Source: JBDRNO01 sp043811005
GTDB lineage: Bacteria > Bacteroidota > Bacteroidia > NORP154
Direction: 5' to 3'
DNA length: 16,376 nucleotides
Assembly: GCA_043811005.1 (NCBI GenBank)
Contig: JBDRNO010000016.1
Coordinates: 1-16,376, forward strand
Part shown: one piece after another, positions 7,001 through 14,155 of the stretch
How positions within the stretch are numbered: the stretch's first letter is position 1
How the letters are laid out: every line of letters begins with the position of its first letter
The notes under the pieces: generated by a model
The model's database searches: none
Seen by the model: only the letters and a program-made list of their open reading frames with translations
Told to the model about the DNA's origin: nothing
Program-made: the position numbers and the translations under genes

Positions 7001-8622
7001 TATCCGGTACCCGCATGATCCTTATGGTCGTAATGATCAGTATCTTTTCCAACCTTGAACTTTTAGCACAAGGTAACGGGGATACGGGATCTTCCGAAAA
7101 TATTGCGGTTGAAAAGGCAAAAGCCGGAATACCGCTATCGAAAGCTGATTCCCTGGAATCACTCCTGAGGACTGCGCTTCCGGATACTGCACGTGTGGAT
7201 ATCATGATCATGCTTATTAAGGAGATTAAAGGCAAAGAGCCGGAAAGAGCCATGCAATTGGCTGATAGTTCGCGTGCTCTGGCAAGAGAATCAGGATATA
7301 AATACGGGACAGGTACAAGTCTTTGTCAAATTGCAATGTTGTATATTTATTCGGGCGAATATGATAAAGCCGAGAGCTATTGCCACGAAGCTATTATATT
7401 GTTTGACGAAATGACCAAAAAGACAGGCAAAAGCACGAGAAGAGCAGGGAAGACCGGAATAGCAAAAGCTGAAAACATCCTTGGGATGGTATTTGATTAT
7501 AAGAGCGAGTACGATCAGGCGATCAAACATTATCTTACTTCCCTGGAAATGTATGAAGAGTTGGGAAACAAAAAAGGTATTGCTTCATCACTGAACAATA
7601 TCGGTGTATTTTATATTTATCAAAAAGACGATGACAGTGCCCTGGAGTATTTTTTACGTTCGTTGGCAATATTAAAGGAACTTGGGAATAAGAGTGCCGT
7701 TGCATCACTTTCAAATAATATTGGGATCATCTATTTCCGAAATGGAGAATATGCACAAGCCATTCAATATTTCGTCCAATCACTTGAAGTATTGGAAGAG
7801 CTTGGCAGTAAACGGGAAATTGCCGATTGCCTGGGCAATATCGGTTCCGTTTACCAGAAATGGGAAAACTATAGTAGGGCTTTGGAATACCATCAACGTT
7901 CGCTGAAAATGGCTGAGGAGCTGGGAGACAGGAATGGTATGGCTGTAAGCATTTTGGAGATCGGAAGGATCTACGATAAACAGGATTATCACGATAAGGC
8001 GGTTGATCATTTTCAGAAAAGCCTGGCAATCTCCAAAACCATAGGTAGAAAACATGATATGATGGAAGCTTATAGCGCTCTTGCATCAAGCAGTGTCAAT
8101 AAAAACAACTTTAAAGGAGCGTATGAATACTTTCAGCTCTATACCGGACTGAAAGACAGCCTGTTCAACGAGGAAAAATCCAAAGAGATAGGAAGACTGG
8201 AAGCAAAGCACGAAATGGAAATGAAGATGGCTGAAGAGAAAGCAAAAGCAGAAGTGGAGGCAAAAAGAAAAGCCGAAGAGGAAAACCGGAGAAACAATCT
8301 TCAATACTCAGGTATTCTGATTTTTTTCGTGTTCCTGCTCATTGCAATTTCATTTAGCAGCAGACTGGCATTACCCGTCAGACTGGCAGAAGGTGTCGTA
8401 TTCTTTACATTCCTGCTGTTTTTTGAATTCTGCCTTGTGTATCTTGATCCATACATAGAGGATGTAACCGGGGGCGAACCCGCCCTAAAGCTTGCAATAA
8501 ACGCTGCCATAGCAGCCCTGATATTCCCATTGCATAGTTTCTTTGAAGGATTGATGAAAAAACGTATTTTATCCGCCAAAGGCAGATCCGCCACAGCTGG
8601 AAAAGAATTAAAAAAAGAATAA
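4000..8622 (+). CDS. Giant three-module TPR / coiled-coil / three-TM fusion protein (B1-B2-B3)
   Basis: One uninterrupted frame of 1540 residues repeats the architecture of the preceding gene three times. B1 spans about 1-565, B2 about 566-998 and B3 about 999-1540. Each module starts with a signal-peptide-like hydrophobic stretch (1-20; LLLLSVLLAFLSPLFLGG near 570; MILMVVMISIF near 1005). The motif DSL(K/E)xxL, tandem TPRs and FNEEKSK(D/E)xGKLE with a coiled coil follow. The three-TM domain comes last (about 463-561, 892-997, 1430-1528), with conserved LQYSGILIF, P(V/I)R(L/F)xEG, LDPYIE and IFP. An anchor plus three TMs per module keeps topology consistent, so every TPR block would face the periplasm. 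Within B1, TPR units hold short extra segments encoded by palindromes (near residues 172-182, 246-256 and 308-317). B2 has a short insertion between TM2 and TM3. The stop is one base before the receptor start, so the two are coupled. Function is unknown. Confidence 0.88.
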   Translation: MAFLCVILLFTMLISTSKSYSEPIVPQDKQSRTIDSLKTVIETADHACPEPCRGDTIKVKAINELAGKFITTKPDTAIELAKQALELSKTLEYIKGQIASYQNIGYVNYVQSDYEQARTNWQKMLELREQLGDKQGMAASYNNIGLIYWNQSDYPLALDYYFKSLKIEEELLERRGNPDEIGRRKQGIAMSYNNIGVIYENQSDYPHALDYYFKSLKIYEELGDKSTALANSYNNIGLIYWNQSDQSTDDSVRLAGYPLALDYYFKSLKIYEELGNKQGMAMSYTNIGTFYTSIYKQAQTLSYDEVDRPPVSGTGVQAKNNSAHLDTALYYQQKAFELQRELSADYDMIHSINGIGSIYAQKKDYPQALKHYQQAAMLADSINALNEGSSAHRSLAGIYEKIDNHKLALKHYKHYSTLKDSVFNEEKSKDIGKLEAKHEMALAETKRKQEEEERIRRKGETVKRRNILQYSGILIFLVVLGAGLLALGKLNIPIRFAEGIVFFSFLLFFEFTLVLLDPYIEQYSSGAPAIKLAFNAVLAALIFPLHSIAESKLKSRLFSAKCIAVKKRKPKPLLLLSVLLAFLSPLFLGGTAWGSNVDASTDLSPEAKAKVDSQDRTKTGGEQSRTIDSLENVLKTTKEDTTRVKILNNFVWEIKYTDPDTAFYYSNQALDIAKKAGWKKGIAISYHNLGDLCWRKGNYTMALDYNNRSLEIKKELNDRDGIVATLGNIGLVHSLLGDNDKALEYYFKALEINKETGNTDREILNLGNIGSLYKKQERYIEAERFLLQALELAKEIEVLNSVREVEKTLSMLYAETGQSAYDAGDNTGSTAGYKKAYEHYIEYSIANDNMFNEEKSKEMGKLEVQHEFEMQKMEEERIRKEELRIEKGKRQRRDNLQYSGILIFFVFLVIAILFSGKLSLPVRLVEGIVFFTFLLLFEFILVLLDPYIEHWITGMSGQAGGGPAYKLLINAVLAGVIFPAHQFFEDNLKKRITGTKSSGTLSGTRMILMVVMISIFSNLELLAQGNGDTGSSENIAVEKAKAGIPLSKADSLESLLRTALPDTARVDIMIMLIKEIKGKEPERAMQLADSSRALARESGYKYGTGTSLCQIAMLYIYSGEYDKAESYCHEAIILFDEMTKKTGKSTRRAGKTGIAKAENILGMVFDYKSEYDQAIKHYLTSLEMYEELGNKKGIASSLNNIGVFYIYQKDDDSALEYFLRSLAILKELGNKSAVASLSNNIGIIYFRNGEYAQAIQYFVQSLEVLEELGSKREIADCLGNIGSVYQKWENYSRALEYHQRSLKMAEELGDRNGMAVSILEIGRIYDKQDYHDKAVDHFQKSLAISKTIGRKHDMMEAYSALASSSVNKNNFKGAYEYFQLYTGLKDSLFNEEKSKEIGRLEAKHEMEMKMAEEKAKAEVEAKRKAEEENRRNNLQYSGILIFFVFLLIAISFSSRLALPVRLAEGVVFFTFLLFFEFCLVYLDPYIEDVTGGEPALKLAINAAIAALIFPLHSFFEGLMKKRILSAKGRSATAGKELKKE
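4143..4162. repeat. Imperfect palindrome CCCC...GGGG encoding ACPEPCRG in module B1
   Basis: The 20-bp element starts CCCCGAGC and ends CGAGGGG, and sits in frame between the ETA and DTIKVKA segments. Paralogous modules lack it (for example HTAKEDTTR in A), so about 10 residues have been added. The same element with the same flanks recurs at 15947-15966 in gene C. Confidence 0.7.
4530..4546. repeat. In-frame palindrome TCCCGAT/ATCGGGA in module B1
   Basis: A perfect 7-bp stem with loop GAA lies inside a TPR linker. The linker reads EEELLERRGNPDEIGRRKQG where the neighbouring units read EELGDKQG or EELGNKQG, a gain of 11 residues (33 bp). Confidence 0.72.
4735..4767. repeat. 33-bp palindromic insertion in a TPR unit of module B1
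   Basis: The sister units read NQSDYPLALDYYFK. Here 11 codons (QSTDDSVRLAG) separate NQSD from YPLALDYYFK. The inserted DNA contains AACTGA (4740-4745) and TCAGTT (4750-4755) with a 4-nt loop, flanked by CCAG (4734-4737) and CTGG (4759-4762). The insertion keeps the frame and falls in the turn between TPR helices. Confidence 0.78.
4925..4945. repeat. In-frame palindrome CACCAGTT/AACTGGTG in module B1
   Basis: A perfect 8-bp stem with a 5-nt loop encodes PPVSGTG within an unusually long, low-conservation linker (YDEVDRPPVSGTGVQAKNN) between two TPR helices. It resembles the other palindromic additions in this gene. Confidence 0.7.
5266..5357 (+). repeat. Direct repeat (copy 2): coiled-coil coding segment
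   Basis: This is the partner of 3402-3493, inside module B1 of the fused gene. The few differences include GAA/GAG silent changes and a two-base change in the codons after KHEM. Confidence 0.7.
5797..5834. repeat. In-frame TCCACC...GGTGGA element at the B1-B2 junction
   Basis: TCCACC (5797-5802) and GGTGGA (5829-5834) bracket a segment containing GAAGCTAAAGCGAAGG. It follows the hydrophobic segment that starts module B2. A related element with the same arms and a similar right half lies at 15864-15907, at the equivalent position of gene C. Confidence 0.6.
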
Positions 8623-8623
8623 T

Positions 8624-11038
8624 ATGAGATTACTTACATCACTGATCTTAACTTGTGTTTGCTTCGCTGCATTTAGTCAAAAAGCAACAATTTCCGGTTA
8701 TATAGAAGATGCTTTATCAGGAGAAAAATTAATTGGCGCCTCTGTTTACGACAGTAAATTGCTTATAGGAACAACCACTAATGTTTATGGCTTTTTCAGC
8801 CTGACTTTAGATACAGGGGAAATAGAATTTACCGTATCTTATGTTGGCTATGCTACCCATAAACAAATAATAAAACTTCGTTCAGATATATTTCAAAACA
8901 TATCATTAAGCGAAGACAATGTGCTCAAAGAAGTTGTAATATCAGCATCAAGCTCTGATAAAATTCATGACAAGACACAAATGAGCTCAGTTAACTTGCC
9001 TATGAAGCAAATTGAAAAACTTCCAGCCTTCATGGGTGAAAGAGACATTCTTAAGACAATACAGCTTTTGCCGGGAATACAATCCGGCAGTGAAGGCAGC
9101 AGCGGATTGTATGTTAGGGGGGGTGGCCCTGATCAAAATTTAATATTGCTAGATGGAGTCCCTGTTTATAACGCTTCTCATTTGTTTGGGTTTTTCTCTG
9201 TTTTTAATTCCAGCGCCATAAATAATGTTGAAATTATTAAGGGAGGATTCCCTGCCCGTTTCGGAGGAAGGGTTTCTTCGGTCCTTGATATCCGGATGAA
9301 AGAAGGGAATACCAAAAAATTTGCAGGAGAGGCATCTTTTGGGCTTATTTCATCAAAACTCACATTAGAGGGCCCCATCAAAAAAGATAAAACATCTTTT
9401 ATCATTTCGGGAAGAAGAACCTACATAGATATATTGGCACAGCCATTTATCAGGATATTTGGAGGGGGAAAGGGAAAGAGCGATGGGGGCGATGGGTCAA
9501 TGAAAGCAGGTTATTATTTTTATGATGTAAATGCAAAAGTAAACCACAAATTTTCAGATAAAAGCAGGTTGTTTTTAAGTACCTACCTGGGAAAAGACAG
9601 GGCATATATTACTTATGAAGATTCGCACACTGAGGATAACGTTGCCTATGAAGGCACATGGGATAGTGGTTTGCAATGGGGAAACAATACTACTGCATTA
9701 AGGTATAACCATATCATTAACAAAAAACTCTTTGCTAATGTTACCGGTACTTACAGCAGGTACAAATTTGATCTTGGATACGAATCAGCAACTGCTATAA
9801 CACCACCGGACTCTGCCGCTTACGATGAGCTGGTTGGATTTGATTACATTTCAGGTATCTATGACTGGGGAGGGAAAATCGATTTTTATTATCTTCCAGG
9901 GCCTAATCATTATGTGCGATTTGGCTTTGGCGAAACTTACCATACTTTTACTCCGGGCGTCAACACATTTGTTATGGAATCAGGTGAAACAAACATAGAT
10001 ACTGCATACGGAGCCAATAACATTTATGCCCATGAAATATCGGCATATATTGAGGATGATATAAAGATCGGAGGGCGGTTAAAAATAAATCCCGGCTTGC
10101 ATTATTCGATGTTTATGGTAAAGGATACTTTGTACAAAAATTTGCAGCCACGGTTTTCGCTGAATTTTTTACTCAGAGAGAATTTTTCCGTTAAAGCATC
10201 CTATGCAAGAATGGCGCAATACCTTCATCTTCTTACCAATGGTACTATCGGGTTACCGACAGATCTATGGGTTCCTGTTACAGATTCTGTCCCCCCTGTT
10301 ATAGCTGACCAGGTTGCTCTTGGATTTGCTTATACCCTAAATAACGAATATGAATTTAGTATTGAAGGGTATTATAAGAGCATGACCAACCTTATTGAAT
10401 ATAAAGATGGCGCAAGTTTCTTTGGAAGCTCAGAGAATTGGGAAAATAAAATTGAGATAGGAAAGGGTGAATCTTACGGGGTTGAATTCTTCCTGCAGAA
10501 GAAAACGGGACAAACAAGCGGCTGGATCGGTTATACATTATCCTGGTCAAACAGGCAATTTGATAATTTAAATTTCGGAAGAGCTTTTTCATATAAATAC
10601 GACAGGCGTCATGACGTTAGTGTTGCACTGGTCCATGAATTGAAGAAAAAACTGGGAAAAAAAGAATGGCAGGCAGATATTGGATTTACCTGGGTTTACG
10701 GAACGGGGAATGCCATTTCTTTACCGATCTCTACTTACAGAGCTTATAATGCCGGGGCTTACAATGCCGGAGAGAAAGGAGCTTATTCTGAAATTGATAA
10801 TTATGTGGACAGAAACAGCTTCCGCGAACCTGCATATCACAGGATGGATCTCTCAGCCACATTCACAAGGACTACCGGCAGATGGGAAAGGTCATTGAAT
10901 ATAAGCGTTTACAATCTGTATAACAGGAAAAATCCATTTTACCTGTTTCTTGACCACAATGATGACAATGAAACAGTTCTGAAACAATTAAGTTTATTCC
11001 CGATTATTCCATCAATATCATATAATTTAAAATTTTAA
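8624..11038 (+). CDS. TonB-dependent outer-membrane receptor with carboxypeptidase-regulatory-like N-terminal domain
   Basis: The protein has 804 residues. Residues 1-19 are a signal peptide ending near AFSQ. Residues about 20-105 form a CarboxypepD_reg-like beta-sandwich (TISGYIEDALSGEKLIGASV, then FTVSYVGYAT). A plug follows at about 115-225, with LPAFMGERDILKTIQLLPGI, YVRGGGPDQNLILLDGVPVY and GGFPARFGGRVSSVLDIR. The remainder is a beta-barrel that ends in an aromatic residue (SISYNLKF). It would import a substrate across the outer membrane using TonB-ExbBD energy; the ligand is not identifiable. It starts one base after the TPR fusion gene and is followed 4 bp later by the DUF4249 gene, a common receptor and lipoprotein pairing in this phylum. 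A run of seven G at 9117-9123 lies in the plug-coding part. The length is normal for the family and the gene looks intact. Confidence 0.95.
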   Translation: MRLLTSLILTCVCFAAFSQKATISGYIEDALSGEKLIGASVYDSKLLIGTTTNVYGFFSLTLDTGEIEFTVSYVGYATHKQIIKLRSDIFQNISLSEDNVLKEVVISASSSDKIHDKTQMSSVNLPMKQIEKLPAFMGERDILKTIQLLPGIQSGSEGSSGLYVRGGGPDQNLILLDGVPVYNASHLFGFFSVFNSSAINNVEIIKGGFPARFGGRVSSVLDIRMKEGNTKKFAGEASFGLISSKLTLEGPIKKDKTSFIISGRRTYIDILAQPFIRIFGGGKGKSDGGDGSMKAGYYFYDVNAKVNHKFSDKSRLFLSTYLGKDRAYITYEDSHTEDNVAYEGTWDSGLQWGNNTTALRYNHIINKKLFANVTGTYSRYKFDLGYESATAITPPDSAAYDELVGFDYISGIYDWGGKIDFYYLPGPNHYVRFGFGETYHTFTPGVNTFVMESGETNIDTAYGANNIYAHEISAYIEDDIKIGGRLKINPGLHYSMFMVKDTLYKNLQPRFSLNFLLRENFSVKASYARMAQYLHLLTNGTIGLPTDLWVPVTDSVPPVIADQVALGFAYTLNNEYEFSIEGYYKSMTNLIEYKDGASFFGSSENWENKIEIGKGESYGVEFFLQKKTGQTSGWIGYTLSWSNRQFDNLNFGRAFSYKYDRRHDVSVALVHELKKKLGKKEWQADIGFTWVYGTGNAISLPISTYRAYNAGAYNAGEKGAYSEIDNYVDRNSFREPAYHRMDLSATFTRTTGRWERSLNISVYNLYNRKNPFYLFLDHNDDNETVLKQLSLFPIIPSISYNLKF

Positions 11039-11042
11039 ACTG

Positions 11043-11954
11043 ATGAAAAGGATTGTATATTTAATATTATTGGTTTTAATAATAATTTCCTGCGAAAAAG
11101 AAGTTGATATTCCAATTGAATACACCCAGCCAAAGTTAGTGGTGAACGGTTTGTTTAATACAGATAGCTTGTGGAATATTGAAGTAAGTGCAAGTAAATA
11201 TATATTTGATGCTACTGCTATCCCTTTGATAAATGATGCACAGGTTACTGTTACTAATTCAGGCGGGAATAGTATTCTGCTTACAAACCAGGGAAATGGC
11301 ATTTATACTTCTCTAACAGAAAAGCCCGAACCGGGCGAAGTATATACCCTTGACGTTTCCCATAGTGATTATGATAATGTCAGAGCTTCAAATCAGTTGC
11401 CCGGTGAAATAGTTATTCTGAATATTGACTGGCTCCAACAGGCTTATGTAGATGGAGAATTGTACAGAAGAATAAATATCACTTTCCAGGACAGCCCAAA
11501 TAATGATTATTATTTAGTACGTATAAAAGGAGCTTTTTGGCATGTGATCTTTGATCCAATATCCGGACTTAAGGACTCCATTTTAGCAGTGTCTCCAATG
11601 TATTTTTTCTCTCAAAATGCTGCTGTTGAAAATTCGAATTCCAAGGAACATCGAATGTCCGTAAGCTTTACAGATGAGATATTTAATGGCAATCAATACA
11701 CCATTGGCCTTTTATTAAGCGAATATTATTTTACCGGTGAGGATGGGAAAGAAGAAGAAGTGCAAACTATCTATCTTTCAATGAGTAAGATCTCAGAAGA
11801 ATACTACTGGTATGAAACATCATACCAGGCATATATTTCTGCCCAGGACGGCAAGCTGTTTGCCCAGCCCGTACAGGTATATACCAATATTGAGAACGGT
11901 TTGGGAATTTTTGCAGGATATAGCGCACAAGCTGACTCTATAATAATCGAATAA
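11043..11954 (+). CDS. DUF4249-type lipoprotein, partner of the TonB-dependent receptor
   Basis: The protein has 303 residues. It begins MKRIVYLILLVLIIISCEKE, a lipoprotein signal with the lipidated Cys at position 17. PKLVVNGLFNTDSLWNIEVSAS and INDAQVTVTNSGG then give the beta-rich start typical of DUF4249. Later segments (YTLDVSHSDYDNVRASNQLP; FNGNQYTIGLLLSEYYF) fit the same family. DUF4249 genes normally sit directly behind a CarboxypepD_reg-plug receptor, as here (4-bp gap), and the products are thought to be cell-surface or periplasmic accessory proteins for it; the exact role is not known. It is probably the last gene of the operon. No clear terminator hairpin follows. Confidence 0.88.
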   Translation: MKRIVYLILLVLIIISCEKEVDIPIEYTQPKLVVNGLFNTDSLWNIEVSASKYIFDATAIPLINDAQVTVTNSGGNSILLTNQGNGIYTSLTEKPEPGEVYTLDVSHSDYDNVRASNQLPGEIVILNIDWLQQAYVDGELYRRINITFQDSPNNDYYLVRIKGAFWHVIFDPISGLKDSILAVSPMYFFSQNAAVENSNSKEHRMSVSFTDEIFNGNQYTIGLLLSEYYFTGEDGKEEEVQTIYLSMSKISEEYYWYETSYQAYISAQDGKLFAQPVQVYTNIENGLGIFAGYSAQADSIIIE

Positions 11955-12015
11955 CTTTTGTTTTCCCTTTCCTGTTATCTTCGTTTTAAATCCCCTTCTG
12001 TTACTATACACGCAA

Positions 12016-12204
12016 AATTTCTATTCTCAATTTTCTAAAACTATTTTCCAATCTCAATTATCCCAAACCATTTTCCAATCTCCACTTTCCAACACCATTT
12101 TCCAATCTCCACTTTCCAACACCAATTTCCATTCTCAATTTTCCAATACCAATTTCCAATCTCAACTATCCAACACCAATTTCCAATTTCCAATCTCCAA
12201 TCTC
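12016..12204. repeat. 27-bp minisatellite, seven tandem units, no G on the plus strand
   Basis: Seven consecutive 27-bp units begin at 12016, 12043, 12070, 12097, 12124, 12151 and 12178. The units at 12070 and 12097 are identical (beginning ATTTTCCAATCTCC) and the others vary at several positions. Each unit is itself two related halves of 14 and 13 bp. From 12013 to 12213 the plus strand contains no G in 201 bases. The array occupies most of the 11955-12316 gap; the rest is AT-rich, with the promoter at its right end. Confidence 0.88.
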
Positions 12205-12278
12205 CATTCCACAGCGCTTCAAAATAAAATTTAACCCACTTCCTATCATATCTCCGGAACCTTTTTATAAAAAATACG

Positions 12279-12286
12279 TATATTTG
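12279..12286 (+). promoter_or_regulatory. Promoter -7 element for the ankyrin-caspase gene
   Basis: TATATTTG matches TAnnTTTG and lies 31 bp before the ATG at 12317, a normal leader length in Bacteroidota. No good -33 TTTG was found. Its position argues against a TTG start at 12284, which falls inside it. Confidence 0.55.
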
Positions 12287-12316
12287 CGAAAAATTTACCT
12301 GTTAAAACAAAAAACA

Positions 12317-13882
12317 ATGAAAAAATTAACTGGTTGTATTATTTTACTTTCGATGTTTTTAGTAAACATCAATATATCACAAGCCCAAAGGGACCATAAT
12401 AAAGCCTTGATAGATGCGGCAAATAATGATGATTTGGAAAGGGTGGAGAAATTAATAAAATTAGGTATTGCGGATATAAACGCACAAAACAAAAAGGGCT
12501 GGACTCCGCTGATATTTGCGTCTTATCAAGCATACCCCAGAATTGTAAAGGTTTTGATTGAAGCGGGCGCAGACGTGAATATAAAAACCAAAACCGGAAT
12601 TACCCCCCTGATAATTGTGACATCTACATCCGGGGCAAACAAGGTTCGCCCTTTGGTAGCAAAGATGCTGATTGATGCGGGTGCGAACGTAACAGCGGTA
12701 GACTCGGAAGGGCATACAGCCATGTATTATGCAAATAAACATAAACGTAAAAATATTATTCAACTTATCGAAAGAGCTTCCAACAACGTTGCTGGGCAAC
12801 CTGTGAAGAAAGAGAAAAAACAAGAAACCGCAAAAATACCGGAAGTGCCAAAAAAACAAGTAGAACAAAAACAAGTAGTGCAAAAGACACAAGTAGAACA
12901 ATATAAACCAAAAGAGAAATACCAGGCGGATCTTTCATTCTTCTCCACCCAGGAACTAAAAGATATGTATAAGCAGGCAATTAATAACAAAGACTTTGAA
13001 AACATTGACATAATGCAAAAAGAGCTGGCTGCCCGTGCCGAGGCATCACCCACTCCTACAGTGGCTGCAAAGACAACAGAGCCAACAGTACAATACAGAG
13101 GTTCGGGAGACCCTCTTAAGGGATTAGATGTTGCCAAAACAGGACAACCAATGATCATAGGAAACTATTATGCTTTGATCATAGGAATTGACAACTATAA
13201 AGAAGCATTTACACCTTTGAAAAATGCAGTCCTGGATGCAAAAGCCGTGGAGGACATATTAAGGGAAAAATTCAAAATTGATCATTTCAGGACTTTATAC
13301 AATGAGCTTGCTACACGCAAAAATATTATGAGGGAACTATCATGGCTGGTTGACAATGTAACTGAAAATGACAATGTGTTCATTTATTACTCAGGGCATG
13401 GTGAATATAATAAAAAGCTGAATAAAGGTTACTGGGTTCCGGTTGAAGCGCGAACAACGGAAACTTTTGAATTTATCTCAAACTCTGACATCCAGACCTA
13501 TTTAAACGGCATTAAATCAAAACACACACTATTGGTGTCGGATGCTTGTTTTAGCGGTGATATCTTCAGGGGCAAGACAATCTCAGTTCCATTTGAACAA
13601 TCAACGCGTTATTACAACAAGGTTCATAATTTAAAGTCCCGCCAGGCATTTACATCAGGAGGAGTGGAGCCCGTTATGGATGGAGGCAGCGATGGGCATT
13701 CGGTCTTTACCTATTATTTTTTAGAGATGCTCAAAAGAAATGAAGATAAGTACTACGATACAGGTCAGTTATACAATGATTTAAAAATACCGGTAACCAA
13801 TAATTCGGAACAGTCCCCAATGTTACAGCCCGTCAAAAACACAGGTGATGAAGGAGGACAGTTTATTTTTATTAAGAAATAA
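12317..13882 (+). CDS. Secreted ankyrin-repeat caspase-family (C14) peptidase
   Basis: The protein has 521 residues from ATG 12317, chosen because MKKLTGCIILLSMFLVNINISQA is a standard signal peptide and the in-frame TTG at 12284 overlaps the promoter. About 28-165 hold four ankyrin repeats (for example GWTPLIFASYQAYPRIVKVL followed by EAGADVN). A Lys/Gln/Val-rich linker (about 170-215), a short helical segment and the YRGSGDPLKGL motif (near 260) follow. The C14 domain has NYYALIIGIDNY, His361 in YYSGHGE and Cys411 in SDACFSG, so the catalytic dyad is intact. The C-terminus (EGGQFIFIKK) is identical to that of the caspase at the left edge, while the N-terminal domains differ. Ankyrin repeats probably recruit partners. 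A palindrome follows the stop. Periplasmic or extracellular location is inferred from the signal peptide; the target is unknown. Confidence 0.93.
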   Translation: MKKLTGCIILLSMFLVNINISQAQRDHNKALIDAANNDDLERVEKLIKLGIADINAQNKKGWTPLIFASYQAYPRIVKVLIEAGADVNIKTKTGITPLIIVTSTSGANKVRPLVAKMLIDAGANVTAVDSEGHTAMYYANKHKRKNIIQLIERASNNVAGQPVKKEKKQETAKIPEVPKKQVEQKQVVQKTQVEQYKPKEKYQADLSFFSTQELKDMYKQAINNKDFENIDIMQKELAARAEASPTPTVAAKTTEPTVQYRGSGDPLKGLDVAKTGQPMIIGNYYALIIGIDNYKEAFTPLKNAVLDAKAVEDILREKFKIDHFRTLYNELATRKNIMRELSWLVDNVTENDNVFIYYSGHGEYNKKLNKGYWVPVEARTTETFEFISNSDIQTYLNGIKSKHTLLVSDACFSGDIFRGKTISVPFEQSTRYYNKVHNLKSRQAFTSGGVEPVMDGGSDGHSVFTYYFLEMLKRNEDKYYDTGQLYNDLKIPVTNNSEQSPMLQPVKNTGDEGGQFIFIKK

Positions 13883-13929
13883 ATACCTGGCTTTCGCACT
13901 GTAACATCCTCTTTTATGTTGGAATGTTG

Positions 13930-13950
13930 AGACGAGACAGGGTCTCGTCT
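13930..13950. repeat. Perfect 9-bp hairpin after the ankyrin-caspase gene
   Basis: AGACGAGAC and GTCTCGTCT form a 9-bp stem with an AGG loop, 48 bp after the stop. A short TTTA follows, so it may stop transcription, but the form also fits the interspersed REP-type palindromes common in these genomes. Confidence 0.65.
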
Positions 13951-14015
13951 TTACGTACCTAAAGAGGAATCACCCACGAGTAAAAAAGTGTTAATAATTA
14001 TTCTTGGTATTACCC

Positions 14016-14037
14016 TCCCAAAATCCTATTTTTGGGA
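14016..14037. terminator. Possible hairpin TCCCAAAA/TTTTGGGA upstream of the S1 gene
   Basis: An 8-bp stem with a 6-nt loop lies in the 13883-14155 intergenic gap. There is no strong U tract afterwards, so a terminator role for the caspase gene is only possible. Confidence 0.35.
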
Positions 14038-14131
14038 TATCCCACATATCCCTTATTTCATTCCCCATATTAAAAAATCTCAATTAATTTTTTAAGCTAA
14101 CGGCAAAACAGGGGGTGAAAAAGAGCATGAT

Positions 14132-14139
14132 TAGTTTTG
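14132..14139 (+). promoter_or_regulatory. Promoter -7 element for the CvfB-like gene
   Basis: TAGTTTTG matches TAnnTTTG and lies 16 bp before the GTG at 14156. The -33 region is not convincing. Confidence 0.45.
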
Positions 14140-14155
14140 TGAAAATTTTTAAGCA

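Noticed and set aside
2349..8622. TPR genes as sensor histidine kinases or adenylate cyclases
   Set aside because: The coiled coil leads into three TM segments and a short basic tail. There are no H-box, N/G-box or cyclase motifs.
12016..12204. CRISPR array
   Set aside because: The units are directly adjacent, degenerate 27-mers without spacers, and there are no cas genes.
12284..12286. TTG start for the ankyrin-caspase
   Set aside because: It falls inside the TATATTTG promoter element and would put 11 residues before a normal signal peptide.
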